Shown here piece after piece: positions 28,526 through 37,787 of a stretch of DNA of 64,000 nt; the stretch's first letter is position 1; every line of letters begins with the position of its first letter. A program made the position numbers and the translations under genes. The notes below the pieces were generated by a model. The model searched no databases. It was not told the origin of the DNA and was given only the letters and a program-made list of their open reading frames with translations. Source of the DNA: Arthrobacter sp. 24S4-2 (GTDB taxonomy: Bacteria > Actinomycetota > Actinomycetes > Actinomycetales > Micrococcaceae); NCBI RefSeq assembly GCF_005280255.1, contig NZ_CP040018.1:1364001-1428000 (forward strand), given 5' to 3'.

Positions 28526-29386
28526 CTAGTTGAAGACCACCGTGCGGTTGCCGTCCAGCAGCACCCGGTGCTCGGCGTGCCACTGGACGGCCTGGGCCAG
28601 GGTCCGGCCTTCGACGTCCCGGCCCATCTGCACAAACTGTTCGGCGGTGCGCCGGTGATCCACGCGGATGACTTCCTGTTCGATGATGGGTCCCTCGTCC
28701 AGGGCAGCCGTGACGTAGTGCGCTGTAGCGCCGATCAGCTTCACGCCGCGGGCGTGGGCCTGGTGGTAAGGCTTGGCGCCCTTGAAGGACGGCAGGAAGG
28801 AGTGGTGGATGTTGATGGCCTTGCCCGTGAGCTCGGTGCACAGCTCGTTGGACAGGATCTGCATGTACCGGGCCAGCACGGTCAGCTCGATGTCTTCCTC
28901 GGCAATGATCTTCCGCAGCGCGTCTTCGGCCTCGACCTTGGTGTCAGCGGTCACCGGGATGTAGTGGAAGGGGATGCCGTAGAACTCCGCGAGCCCGGCC
29001 AGATCCTGGTGGTTGGACACAATGGCGGGGATCTCGATGGGCAGGGTGCCGGAGCGCTGCAGGAAGAGCAGGTCATTGAGGCAGTGCGCGGACTTGCTGG
29101 CCATCAGCAGCGTGCGGACCTTCCGGCCTACGGGGCTGAGGCTCCACTGCATGCCGAATGCCGCCGCCACCGGTTCCAGCGCTGCGTGCACGTTGGCTTG
29201 CGAAACAGCGGTTGTTGCCTCAACCCGCATGAAGAACGTGCCCGTGGACTGGCTCCCGTACTGCTGCGAGTCCGTAATATTGCATCCGGCCACGAGCAGT
29301 GCTCCCGCGACGGCATGCACGATGCCCGGCCGGTCTGGACAGGAGAGGGTCAGTACATAAGCGGAGGAAAGCTGGTCTTCAATCAC
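28526..29386 (-). CDS. purU: Formyltetrahydrofolate deformylase
   Basis: The 286-residue enzyme hydrolyses 10-formyl-THF to formate and THF, balancing one-carbon and purine pools. It has an N-terminal ACT domain (YVLTLSCPDRPGIVHAVAGA) and a C-terminal formyl-transferase fold with HHSFLPSFKGAKPYHQ, GATAHYVTAALDEGPIIEQ and DHRRTAEQFVQMGRDVE. The GTG at 29386 (VIEDQLSSAY) gives the family length; upstream in-frame sequence to 29464 has no homologous features and runs into the ZTP aptamer region. It is divergent from glyA-folD, matching its one-carbon role. Confidence 0.95.
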   Translation of the reverse strand: MIEDQLSSAYVLTLSCPDRPGIVHAVAGALLVAGCNITDSQQYGSQSTGTFFMRVEATTAVSQANVHAALEPVAAAFGMQWSLSPVGRKVRTLLMASKSAHCLNDLLFLQRSGTLPIEIPAIVSNHQDLAGLAEFYGIPFHYIPVTADTKVEAEDALRKIIAEEDIELTVLARYMQILSNELCTELTGKAINIHHSFLPSFKGAKPYHQAHARGVKLIGATAHYVTAALDEGPIIEQEVIRVDHRRTAEQFVQMGRDVEGRTLAQAVQWHAEHRVLLDGNRTVVFN

Positions 29387-29454
29387 GAAGAACAGCCTAC
29401 CCGCGCCGGAGGCTGTGCCATCGACGGGGTTCGGAAAGCTTTTGATAGTCTTAA

Positions 29455-29530
29455 CCGGTCGCAACTGGCGTTGGATGGCTAACCATCAGGGAGCGGCACT
29501 TACGAAGACCACGGATCGTACGCCTGGGCC
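29455..29530 (+). promoter_or_regulatory. ZTP (pfl motif) riboswitch aptamer upstream of glyA
   Basis: The conserved parts of the ZTP/ZMP aptamer appear in order: ACTGGCG (29464-29470), stem GATGG/CCATC with loop CTAA (29474-29487), GGGAGC (29489-29494), and the invariant CGCCTGGGC (29521-29529) that forms the second subdomain and pseudoknot. The outer stem GTCGC/GCGGC closes the first subdomain. ZTP riboswitches typically control purine and one-carbon genes such as glyA and folD, exactly the genes downstream. The class is known; ligand response here is inferred. Confidence 0.87.
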
Positions 29531-29532
29531 GA

Positions 29533-29574
29533 GGGTCATGTTTTGCCGGTAGGCAGCTCAACCGCTGCCGACCC
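29533..29574 (+). promoter_or_regulatory. Hairpin after the ZTP aptamer, possible expression platform
   Basis: GGCAGC (29552-29557) pairs with GCTGCC (29564-29569), and an outer GGGTC (29533-29537) can pair with GACCC (29570-29574). It starts 3 bases after the aptamer. There is no U-tract directly after it, so whether it controls transcription or translation is unclear. Confidence 0.45.
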
Positions 29575-29684
29575 ATTGTGCTGTCCTGCCCGTAACCAAG
29601 GGCTTTCCCGTAATCAAGGGGCGGGGCAACGTCACAGCCGGTAGCCTGACCTTAGCAGCGCCCATCCCTAGCCAGGAGTTTTTC

Positions 29685-30992
29685 GTGACTACTTCACCGA
29701 CTTCCGTCAGCACTTCCTCCACCGTCAGTAACCTGCCGCTGGCTGAGCTCGACCCCGAGATCGCCGCCGTACTGGACCAGGAGCTTGGCCGCCAGCGCGG
29801 CACCCTGGAAATGATCGCTTCCGAAAACTTCGCCCCGCGCGCCGTCATGGAAGCCCAGGGCTCGGTCCTGACCAACAAGTACGCCGAAGGCTACCCGGGC
29901 CGCCGCTACTACGGCGGCTGCGAGTACGTGGACATCGCCGAGCAGCTGGCGATCGATCGTGTCAAGGACCTGTTCGGCGCCGAGTACGCCAACGTCCAGC
30001 CGCACTCCGGTGCCCAGGCCAACGCCGCAGCGCTGTCCGCCATGATCACCCCCGGTGACAAGATCCTTGGCCTCTCCCTGGCCCACGGCGGCCACCTGAC
30101 CCACGGCATGAAGCTGAACTTCTCCGGCAAGCTCTACAAGGTGGCCGCCTACCAGGTGGAGCAGGACAACTTCCGCATCGACTTGGACAAGCTCCGCGAG
30201 CAGGCCATCGCCGAGAAGCCGCAGGTGATCATCGCCGGCTGGTCCGCATACCCGCGGCACCTCGACTTCGCAGCCTTCCGCTCCATCGCAGACGAAGTAG
30301 GCGCGCTCCTCTGGACCGACATGGCGCACTTCGCCGGCCTCGTGGCAGCGGGGCTGCACCCCAGCCCGGTGCCGCACTCCGACGTCGTCACCTCCACCGT
30401 GCACAAGACCCTCGCCGGCCCCCGTTCCGGTGTGATCCTGGCGAAGCAGGAGTGGGCCAAGAAGCTCAACTCCAACGTCTTCCCGGGCCAGCAGGGCGGA
30501 CCGCTCATGCACGTCATCGCAGCCAAGGCCGTTGCCTTCAAGATCGCCGGCACCGAGGAATTCAAGGAGCGCCAGGAGCGCGTCCTCGAAGGCGCCAAGA
30601 TCATCGCCGACCGCCTGAACCAGGCCGACGTCGCAGAAGCCGGTGTCTCCGTGCTTACCGGCGGCACTGACGTGCACCTTGTCCTGGTGGACCTGCGCAA
30701 CTCACAGCTGGACGGCCAGCAGGCCGAGGACCTCCTGCACTCCGTGGGCATTACCGTGAACCGCAACGCCGTTCCATTCGACCCCCGCCCGCCGATGGTC
30801 ACCTCCGGCCTGCGCATCGGTACCCCGGCCCTGGCTACCCGCGGCTTCGGCGCCGAGGAGTTCACCGAGGTTGCCGAGATCATCGCCACCGCCCTGAAGG
30901 CAGGCTCCGCCGCCGACGTCGAGTCCCTGCAGGCCCGCGTTGACAAGCTCGCCGCCGACTTCCCGCTGTACCCGCAGCACGAGCAGTGGTGA
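29685..30992 (+). CDS. glyA: Serine hydroxymethyltransferase
   Basis: The 435-residue PLP enzyme interconverts serine plus THF and glycine plus 5,10-methylene-THF. Motifs: [46 protein letters not shown] and the PLP-lysine motif [18 protein letters not shown] at 29685 follows AGGAG with good spacing. It is preceded by a ZTP riboswitch and followed by folD, a coherent one-carbon operon. Confidence 0.97.
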   Translation: MTTSPTSVSTSSTVSNLPLAELDPEIAAVLDQELGRQRGTLEMIASENFAPRAVMEAQGSVLTNKYAEGYPGRRYYGGCEYVDIAEQLAIDRVKDLFGAEYANVQPHSGAQANAAALSAMITPGDKILGLSLAHGGHLTHGMKLNFSGKLYKVAAYQVEQDNFRIDLDKLREQAIAEKPQVIIAGWSAYPRHLDFAAFRSIADEVGALLWTDMAHFAGLVAAGLHPSPVPHSDVVTSTVHKTLAGPRSGVILAKQEWAKKLNSNVFPGQQGGPLMHVIAAKAVAFKIAGTEEFKERQERVLEGAKIIADRLNQADVAEAGVSVLTGGTDVHLVLVDLRNSQLDGQQAEDLLHSVGITVNRNAVPFDPRPPMVTSGLRIGTPALATRGFGAEEFTEVAEIIATALKAGSAADVESLQARVDKLAADFPLYPQHEQW

Positions 30993-31000
30993 ACCCGTCC

Positions 31001-31912
31001 ATGACGCAGACCGCGAAGATCCTTGACGGCAAGGCAGCCGCCGCCGCCATCAAATCCGAGCTTGCCGAGCGCGTCGCGGCACTGAAGGCCCGCGGCGTCA
31101 CTCCGGGCATTGCCACCGTGCTCGTGGGCGCGGATCCTGCCTCGCAGCTGTACGTGTCCATGAAGCACAAGCAGTCTGTGGAGATCGGGATGAACTCGAT
31201 CCAGCGTGAGCTTCCGGCGGATGCCACCCAGGCCCAGGTTGAGGCCCTCATTGACGAACTCAATGCGGACCCCGCCTGCCACGGTTACATCGTGCAGCTG
31301 CCGCTGCCCAAGCACCTGGACACCGACGCCATCCTTGAGCGGATCGACCCCGCCAAGGATGCCGACGGCCTGCACCCGACCAACCTTGGCCGGCTGGTGC
31401 TTAACGTCAACGGCGAGATCACCTCGCCGTTGCCGTGCACGCCCCGCGGCGTCATCGAGCTCCTGGAGCGCAACGGCTACAACCTCTCCGGCAAGCACGT
31501 CGTGGTGGTCGGCCGAGGCGTCACGATCGGCCGCTCGATCGGCCTGCTGCTCACCCGGCGGGCCGTGAACGCCACCGTGACGCTCACGCACACCGGCACC
31601 AAGAACCTCTCGGAGCTGCTGCGGATGGCGGACGTCATTGTGGGCGCGGCGGGTGTCAAGCACATCGTCAAGGCTGCGGACGTGAAGCCGGGCGCGGCCC
31701 TGCTCGACGTCGGTGTCACCCGTGAAACCGACCCTGGGACGGGCAAGAGCAAGGTCCACGGCGACATCGATCCCGCCGCTGCCGAGGTAGCCGGCTGGAT
31801 CTCGCCGAACCCCGGCGGCGTCGGTCCCATGACCGTGGCGCTGCTGATGACCAACGTGGTCGAAGCCGCGGAACGCCAGGTGGCGGCGGAACACCACGCC
31901 AGCGTCGCCTAG
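31001..31912 (+). CDS. folD: Methylenetetrahydrofolate dehydrogenase/cyclohydrolase
   Basis: The 303-residue bifunctional enzyme converts 5,10-methylene-THF to 10-formyl-THF. Motifs: catalytic Lys region [40 protein letters not shown], the NADP Rossmann loop [14 protein letters not shown] and [18 protein letters not shown] 31001 gives a standard N-terminus ([10 protein letters not shown]), 8 bases after glyA; a GTG at 30986 overlapping glyA is a possible alternative. It shares the glyA transcript and presumably its ZTP control. Confidence 0.96.
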   Translation: MTQTAKILDGKAAAAAIKSELAERVAALKARGVTPGIATVLVGADPASQLYVSMKHKQSVEIGMNSIQRELPADATQAQVEALIDELNADPACHGYIVQLPLPKHLDTDAILERIDPAKDADGLHPTNLGRLVLNVNGEITSPLPCTPRGVIELLERNGYNLSGKHVVVVGRGVTIGRSIGLLLTRRAVNATVTLTHTGTKNLSELLRMADVIVGAAGVKHIVKAADVKPGAALLDVGVTRETDPGTGKSKVHGDIDPAAAEVAGWISPNPGGVGPMTVALLMTNVVEAAERQVAAEHHASVA

Positions 31913-31927
31913 GCTGACTGAAATGCA

Positions 31928-31963
31928 GTAGGGCGCCTACTCCTGAGGGAGTAGGCGCCCTAC
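31928..31963 (+). terminator. Terminator of glyA-folD with a 16-bp perfect stem
   Basis: GTAGGGCGCCTACTCC (31928-31943), loop TGAG, and its exact complement (31948-31963) lie 15 bases past the folD stop codon. The following T content is weak (GCCGTTAAG). Confidence 0.75.
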
Positions 31964-32011
31964 GCCGTTAAGCCGACGACGCGGTGCCGCCCCCGCGGCT
32001 AGGCTCGGAGT

Positions 32012-33192
32012 ATGCCGCGCCGATTCCAGGGTCCGCCCACAGCCTTCGTGGTGATTGCCGTGGCTGTTGTCCAGGTGGTGGGCACGGTCTTCGCCGCTGC
32101 CCGGCAGCCGGACCACCGGCCGCTGGACGTGCTGGCTTTTGTGCTGCTGCTCGCCGGCCCGGCGGCGTTGGCCCTGCGGCGGCGGTCGCCCGGGATCATG
32201 TTGCCGGCGGCTGCCGCGGCGACCATCTTCTACCTTGCCGCAGGCTACCCCTGGGGCCCGGTGCCGCTGTCCCTGGCGCTGGCCATCATTTTCTCGGCGG
32301 CTGCCGGGCGCCGGTGGCAGACGTGGACCGTGGCCGGGGTCTGCGCCGCCGCGCTGGTGGCCTTCTTTGCTGCCAGCGGAGACGAAGGCACCCTGATCCG
32401 TGCCGTGGCCGGAACGTCCTGGCTGGTGATTCTGGTGCTGCTGGGGGAGGGGCCAGGCTTCGCCACGAACGGGTGACCGAAAGGCGGCGGCAGCGCGAGT
32501 CCCGGGAGCAGGCCGCCCGCGACGAATACCGGCTCGCCCTGGCCCGGGACATCCATGACGTGGTGGCGCATTCGCTCTCCCTCATCAATGTCCGCGCCTC
32601 GGTGGCGCTGCACCTGGGGGACCGGGATCCGGACCAGTTCCGGCCGGCCCTGGAAGCCATCAAAGCGGCGAGCAAGGAGTCCCTGGACGAGGTCCGCCAG
32701 CTGTTGGGCGTGCTCCGGGATGATGCGCCGCTCCGCCCGGCCGCGGGGCCCGGGCTCGGCAAGCTACCGGAGCTTGCCGAGAACGCGCGGCGCACCGGGC
32801 TGGACGTAACGTTGGATGTCCGGCTGGGTCCGGGCGCCGGCGGGCCGCTCTCCGAGCCAGCCGGAGCGGCGCTGGAGGAAGCGGCCTACCGGATCGTGCA
32901 GGAGGCGCTCACCAACGTGGTGAGGCACGCCGGTGCCGCCCGGGCCGCCGTCGTGCTTGAAGTTCCGGATGACGGGCCCGACGCCGGACGCCTCACCGTT
33001 ACGGTGGACGACGACGGCAGGGGCGCCTCCGGAGCGCCGGAAGGCAACGGCCTGACCGGCATGCGGGAACGCGTGGCGGCGTTGGGCGGAACGGTCCGTT
33101 TCCTGCCCCTGGACCCGGGGTGGCGGGTCCAGGCAGTCTTTCCGCCGGCCAGTAATCACACCGGGGACGCCCCGCCTGAGGAGCAGCCATGA
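32012..33192 (+). pseudogene. NarL-type sensor histidine kinase, one frameshift
   Basis: The first frame (32012 to about 32450) encodes four to five membrane helices (AFVVIAVAVVQVVGTVFAAA and others). The second encodes the HisKA_3 dimerisation domain with the phospho-His (RDIHDVVAHSLSLINVRASV) and a HATPase_c domain (EALTNVVRHAGAARAAVV, then VDDDGRGASG, GNGLTGMRERVAALGG). They join as LLGEGARLRHERVTERRRQ if the GGGG at 32449-32452 were GGGGG. The kinase and its response regulator overlap by four bases. All functional motifs are intact, so a homopolymer error is likely. Confidence 0.87.
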
Positions 33193-33854
33193 TCCGCATC
33201 CTGATTGCAGATGACCAGACGCTTATCCGCGCAGGCTTCCGGGCACTCCTGGACGCAGAGCCGGACATGGCCGTGGTGGCCGAATGCGGCACCGGGTCCG
33301 ACGCCGTCAGGCTCGCCGCACGGGAGAAGCCCGACGTCGTGCTGATGGACATCCGCATGCCGCAGGGTGACGGGCTGGAGGCGACGCGCCTGATCCTGGC
33401 CGATCCGGACCTGGCCGGAACCCGCGTCATCATCCTCACCACCTTCGAACTGGACGAATACATCGCCGAGGCCGTGCGCGCCGGTGCCGCCGGCTTCCTG
33501 GTCAAGGACACTGAACCGGAGGAGCTGCTGCGCGCCGTGCGGGTTGTGCACGACGGCGACGCCCTCCTCTCGCCGTCAGTGACCCGCCGGATCATGGCCC
33601 AGTTGGCCGTGCAGTCCCGCGCGCCCAGTCCGCCGACGGCGCTGGACCAGATCACCGAACGCGAAAGGGAAGTGCTCCGGCTGGTGGGGGAGGGACTGAA
33701 CAACGCGGAGATCGCCGGGCGGCTCTTCATCACGCCGCTGACCGCTAAGACCCACGTCTCGCGGATCATGGCCAAGCTGCAGGTCCGCGACCGCGCCCAA
33801 CTGGTGGTCCTGGCCTATGAATCGGGACTCGTGCGCCCCGGCTGGAGTAGCTGA
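33189..33854 (+). CDS. LuxR/NarL family response regulator
   Basis: The 221-residue regulator has a receiver domain (IRILIADDQTLIRAGFRALL, phospho-acceptor Asp in PDVVLMDIRMPQGDG, switch TTFELDEY, Lys in GFLVKDTEPEELL). Its LuxR-type HTH is TEREREVLRLVGEGLNNAEI with the recognition helix TAKTHVSRIMAKL. It partners the overlapping sensor kinase. The adjacent SHOCT and ABC-exporter genes are plausible targets, as such pairs often control drug or antimicrobial-peptide exporters; this is inference. Confidence 0.95.
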   Translation: MIRILIADDQTLIRAGFRALLDAEPDMAVVAECGTGSDAVRLAAREKPDVVLMDIRMPQGDGLEATRLILADPDLAGTRVIILTTFELDEYIAEAVRAGAAGFLVKDTEPEELLRAVRVVHDGDALLSPSVTRRIMAQLAVQSRAPSPPTALDQITEREREVLRLVGEGLNNAEIAGRLFITPLTAKTHVSRIMAKLQVRDRAQLVVLAYESGLVRPGWSS

Positions 33855-33987
33855 CGCGGCCGTCCTGCCTCCCGGGGGAGTAGCGTCGCCCGCGCAAGTG
33901 CCTCCCTTGGTGGGACGACGCCGCGGCCTCCCGAAACCAGACTTGAAGCAGGGCCGAGAGGCGGCCCGTTGAGAGTTTGGAGCTGAC

Positions 33988-34317
33988 ATGTTGACAGCAA
34001 TGAGCGCCGCCGCAGGAACCGTGGCCACTCAGATTGCGGCCGCACAGGCAGGGGCGGGGCAGCATGCGGCCGGCGTCGCCGCCCGCGCCCCGTGGTACGA
34101 CGGCGGGTTCTCGCCGTGGTTCCTGCTGTTCCCGCTGTTCTGGATCCTGGTGATCGGACTGTTCATCATTGTCGCCCGGCGCACCTGGCGGAACAACCAC
34201 CGCTGGGCCGCGCGGCAGGGCGGCGAGGGAGTGCTCCGGGAACGCTACGCCCGCGGGGAGATCGACGAAACCGAGTACCGTCAGCGCCTGCAGGTGCTCC
34301 GCGGAGAGGAAAAGTAG
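33988..34317 (+). CDS. SHOCT-domain small membrane protein
   Basis: The 109-residue protein has one membrane helix (WFLLFPLFWILVIGLFIIVA) flanked by Trp/Arg residues. It ends in a SHOCT domain (LRERYARGEIDETEYRQRLQ, VLRGEEK). SHOCT is a short C-terminal oligomerisation-like motif. It lies between a two-component system and an ABC exporter, suggesting an envelope-sensing or transport-accessory role; this is inference. Confidence 0.8.
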   Translation: MLTAMSAAAGTVATQIAAAQAGAGQHAAGVAARAPWYDGGFSPWFLLFPLFWILVIGLFIIVARRTWRNNHRWAARQGGEGVLRERYARGEIDETEYRQRLQVLRGEEK

Positions 34318-34449
34318 GCCAGCACCGGCGGCTTCAACCGGAGGCCGCCGGCGCCAGCCCGGTCCGTCCCGGGGCCCTTCCTGCGGCCTTTCCCGCGCCG
34401 GACAACATCGAATGGATTTTTTGAGATCCAACTCTTTCTTTGTTCGAAC

Positions 34450-35463
34450 GTGAGTACTAACGTTGTGTGGGTGCCTGAACTTGTGTCCAATGAAGAACTG
34501 TCCAGCCAACAATCCCGCACCCAGACCCAGGGCGATCCGATGCAGTACGTCATCACCGCCGAAAACCTCACCAAGACCTATGGCGACGTCACCGCCGTGG
34601 ACGGCATTTCCTTCAGCGTTCCGGCCGGGGAGGCGTTCGGCCTGCTCGGCCCCAACGGGGCAGGAAAGTCCACCACCATGAAAATGATCGGCGGCGTCTC
34701 TCAGCGAACCTCCGGAAGCCTGTCCATCATGGGGCTGGATCCGGAGAGCCACGGTCCTGAAGTCCGCGCCCACCTGGGCGTCGTGCCGCAGCAGGACAAC
34801 CTGGACGAAGAGCTCAAAGTCCGCGACAACCTGCTGGTCTATGGCCGCTACTTTGGACTGCCCATGAGCTACCTCCGTCCCAAGGCGGATGAACTGCTGG
34901 AGTTCGCCCAGCTGACGGACAAGGCCAAGTCAAAAGTTGACGCCCTGTCCGGGGGCATGAAGCGCCGCCTGACCATTGCGCGCTCGCTGATCAATGAACC
35001 CCGGATCCTGCTGCTGGACGAGCCCACCACGGGCCTGGACCCGCAAGCACGGCACATCCTGTGGGACAGGCTGTTCCGGCTCAAGGAGCAGGGCGTCACA
35101 CTTATCCTGACCACGCACTACATGGACGAGGCCGAACAGCTGTGCGACCGCCTGATCGTGGTGGACAAGGGGCGGATCATGGCCGAGGGCTCGCCTGCCA
35201 GCCTGATCCGCGAGTACTCCACCCGCGAGGTCCTGGAGCTGCGCTTCGGCTCGGAACGCAACGCGACAATCGGCGCCGAACTCGAGGGGATCGGCGAACG
35301 GCTGGAAACGCTGCCGGACCGCGTGCTGATCTACGCCCACGACGGCGAGGCCGCCCTGGAGCAGGTGTCTGCACGCGGACTGCGTCCGCTCACCTCCCTG
35401 GTGCGCCGTTCATCGCTGGAGGACGTCTTTCTCCGCCTCACCGGCAGGAGCCTCGTTGACTGA
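34450..35463 (+). CDS. ABC exporter ATPase, DrrA/NodI type
   Basis: The 337-residue ATPase has Walker A GPNGAGKST, GVVPQQDNLDEELKVRDNL, signature ALSGGMKRRLTIARSL, Walker B ILLLDEPTTGLDPQ and a C-terminal DUF4162-like extension. The architecture is that of daunorubicin-type/NodI ATPases paired with ABC-2 permeases. The start is uncertain: GTG 34450 lacks an obvious RBS, and ATG 34540 (MQYVITAENL) begins at the conserved domain. It overlaps the first permease gene by 8 bases. Confidence 0.92.
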   Translation: MSTNVVWVPELVSNEELSSQQSRTQTQGDPMQYVITAENLTKTYGDVTAVDGISFSVPAGEAFGLLGPNGAGKSTTMKMIGGVSQRTSGSLSIMGLDPESHGPEVRAHLGVVPQQDNLDEELKVRDNLLVYGRYFGLPMSYLRPKADELLEFAQLTDKAKSKVDALSGGMKRRLTIARSLINEPRILLLDEPTTGLDPQARHILWDRLFRLKEQGVTLILTTHYMDEAEQLCDRLIVVDKGRIMAEGSPASLIREYSTREVLELRFGSERNATIGAELEGIGERLETLPDRVLIYAHDGEAALEQVSARGLRPLTSLVRRSSLEDVFLRLTGRSLVD

Positions 35464-36334
35464 GCAGTCCGTTCCTTCCGTGGCGAATGCGGGCGGACGC
35501 GGTTCCGCGGCGGCCCTGCATGCCCATTCGCCGGAGGTGTCCGCCGCCCGTGCCCGCCGCTGGGGTTCGTTCTATTACGCCGAACAGGTCCTGCGGGTGA
35601 TGAAGGGCTACGGCTGGACCATCGTGATGTACGGCGTGGGCCAGCCGGTGGCCTACCTGTTCGCCATGGGCGTGGGCCTGGCCACTCTGGTGGACACCAA
35701 CAGCGAAGCCGTCTTTGGCGGCGTCAGCTACCTGGCATTCATCGCCCCTGCCCTGCTGATCTCGGCCGCCGTCATGACGGCCGCCAACGAATTCACCTTC
35801 CCCGTGATGGACGGCTTCAAATGGCGGCGGGTGTACTACGGCCCCCACGCCTCGCCGCTTACTCCGGAACAGATAGCAACCGGCCACATCATGGCCGTGA
35901 CGCTGCGGTTCCTGCTGCAGTCCGCCCTCTACTTCGTGGTGGTGGCGCTCTTCGGTGCGTCGCCGAGCGGATGGGGCTGGGTTTCCGTTCTGGTGGCCAC
36001 CCTGGCAGGGCTTTCCTTCGGCCTGCCGCTGATGGCCTATGCCGCGACCATCACGGACGACAAGGGCCAGTTCGCCATGGTGATGAGGTTCATCGTGATG
36101 CCCTTGTTCCTGTTTTCGGGAACGTTCTTCCCGCTCGATACCCTGCCGCTTGTGGTGCGGTGGATCGGCTGGATTTCGCCGATCTGGCACGGCACGGAAC
36201 TGGGCCGCGTCTTCAGCTACGGCTACGAGGAATCACCGCTGCTCACCATCGCCCACATCGTGTTCCTGGTTGGGCTGGCCGTTGCGGGCTGGATGCTTAC
36301 CAAACGCCAATTCGTCAGGAGGCTGGGCCGATGA
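35456..36334 (+). CDS. ABC-2 exporter permease 1 (NodJ/DrrB-like)
   Basis: The 292-residue permease has six membrane helices and the family landmarks NEFTFPVMDGFKWRRVYYGP and LFLFSGTFFPLDTLP. TTG at 35456 is used because CAGGAG sits 5 bases upstream inside the ATPase gene. It overlaps the second permease (ATGA), so ATPase and both permeases form one translationally coupled unit, probably a heterodimeric exporter. Substrate unknown. Confidence 0.9.
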   Translation: MTEQSVPSVANAGGRGSAAALHAHSPEVSAARARRWGSFYYAEQVLRVMKGYGWTIVMYGVGQPVAYLFAMGVGLATLVDTNSEAVFGGVSYLAFIAPALLISAAVMTAANEFTFPVMDGFKWRRVYYGPHASPLTPEQIATGHIMAVTLRFLLQSALYFVVVALFGASPSGWGWVSVLVATLAGLSFGLPLMAYAATITDDKGQFAMVMRFIVMPLFLFSGTFFPLDTLPLVVRWIGWISPIWHGTELGRVFSYGYEESPLLTIAHIVFLVGLAVAGWMLTKRQFVRRLGR

Positions 36335-37164
36335 GCACGCTCACTGAGGGCCACAGCGTCACGGAAGCGGCGCGCAACAGGCACTTCGGGCCGATGTATT
36401 CGCGGAACGTCAAGGCAGTGATTGCCCGCGGGCTCATGGCCACCAAGAGCAGCAACTGGATGGTCATGCTCTCGGGCTTCTTCGAGCCCGTGCTGTACCT
36501 GATCTCCATGGGGGTGGGCCTGGGCGCCATCGTGGGCGCGGTACAGGGCCCCGGCGGCCACGAGATCAGCTACGCGGCGTACATCGCGCCTGCTCTCCTG
36601 GCCGTCTCCGCGATGAACGGTGCGGTGTACGACTCCACCTGGAACGTCTTCTTCAAGATGAACTTCGCCAAGCTGTACCAGGGCATGCTCTATACCTCGC
36701 TGGGCCCGCTGGACGTTGCCATGGGCGAGATCTTCCTGGCGCTGTTGCGCGGCATGCTGTACGCCACCGGGTTCACCGCCGTGATGGGCGTCATGGGCCT
36801 GATCACCACGCCCTGGGCCATCCTGATGATTCCCGCGGCCGTCCTGATCGCCTTCGGCTTCGCCAGCTTTGGCATGGGCATCACCAGCTTCATGAAGACC
36901 TTTCAGCAGATGGACTGGATCAACTTCGTCATGCTCCCCATGTTCCTCTTCAGCGCCACGTTCTACCCGCTGAGCGTGTACCCGCAGTACATCCAGTGGC
37001 TGATCCAGGCGATGCCCCTGTGGCACGGCGTGGAGCTGCTCCGGCAGATCAGCGTGGGGATCTTTAGCCCTGCCACGGCCATCCACGTCGGGTACTACCT
37101 CGTGATGATCGTGCTGGGCGTCATGCTCACCACCGGGCGCCTGCGCAAGCTGTTCCTGAAGTAG
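36331..37164 (+). CDS. ABC-2 exporter permease 2 (NodJ/DrrB-like)
   Basis: The 277-residue permease is homologous to the preceding one (VYDSTWNVFFKMNFAKLYQG, MLPMFLFSATFYPLSVYPQY, MPLWHGVELLR), with six helices. ATG 36331 overlaps the previous stop. The pair of non-identical permeases suggests a heterodimer working with the upstream ATPase. A small hairpin (GTGGAA...TTCCAC) follows near 37180-37200. Confidence 0.9.
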   Translation: MSTLTEGHSVTEAARNRHFGPMYSRNVKAVIARGLMATKSSNWMVMLSGFFEPVLYLISMGVGLGAIVGAVQGPGGHEISYAAYIAPALLAVSAMNGAVYDSTWNVFFKMNFAKLYQGMLYTSLGPLDVAMGEIFLALLRGMLYATGFTAVMGVMGLITTPWAILMIPAAVLIAFGFASFGMGITSFMKTFQQMDWINFVMLPMFLFSATFYPLSVYPQYIQWLIQAMPLWHGVELLRQISVGIFSPATAIHVGYYLVMIVLGVMLTTGRLRKLFLK

Positions 37165-37222
37165 CGTTCGCCCGGGGTGGAAGCGTCCGTTTCCACGGTC
37201 GCGTGTTTGAGACAATGGAGGC

Positions 37223-37786
37223 ATGCGATCTTTGGGTAACCCTAACTCTGCGTCCAACCCGGCCAAGGGCGGGTTCTCCATGCTCCGTATCAGCGGTCCC
37301 GGAATGATGGTGTTTGTCATCGCTTTCGTTGTGGCCGTCATCTTCGCAGCCAACCAGAACGACGTCGTGGGCTGGGTTGTGGCAGTCATCGCCGCCTTCT
37401 GGCTCGCGCTGGCTGCGTTCGTCGTCTTCAGTATCCAGAAGGCTGCGAAGAAGGCCGGAGCGAAACTCAACGAGGCGCAGAACGCGTTCAACGCCGCGAC
37501 CGGCCGGGCGCCGTCGTCGGGCAGTGCCGATCACGGCGGCACGCGCCTGGTGCAATCACGCAGCGAGGCCGACGAAGTCCGCGACCTGAAGCTGGATCAC
37601 TCCTTCAAGATCGTCCAGGTCCAGGTGCGCGTCGTCGAGCAGGAACGTGCAAAGGGCGGCGCGGCGGACCATGACACCATCCGCCGTGCGCTGGAAACCA
37701 TCGAAATCACGGCCACCAACGCCAGGGACATGATCAAGTCCTCCGGCGGCGCTGACGAGCCCGTCAGCGGAACCATCATCGACTAG
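37223..37786 (+). CDS. Membrane protein of unknown function with two helices and a charged tail
   Basis: The 187-residue protein has two adjacent membrane helices (MMVFVIAFVVAVIFAA and VVGWVVAVIAAFWLALAAFVVF). A hydrophilic, probably helical, cytoplasmic tail (QKAAKKAGAKLNEAQNAFNA and RRALETIEITATNARDMIK) follows. No domain is recognised. It precedes the exonuclease III gene by one base, so the two are likely co-transcribed. Confidence 0.7.
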   Translation: MRSLGNPNSASNPAKGGFSMLRISGPGMMVFVIAFVVAVIFAANQNDVVGWVVAVIAAFWLALAAFVVFSIQKAAKKAGAKLNEAQNAFNAATGRAPSSGSADHGGTRLVQSRSEADEVRDLKLDHSFKIVQVQVRVVEQERAKGGAADHDTIRRALETIEITATNARDMIKSSGGADEPVSGTIID

Positions 37787-37787
37787 A

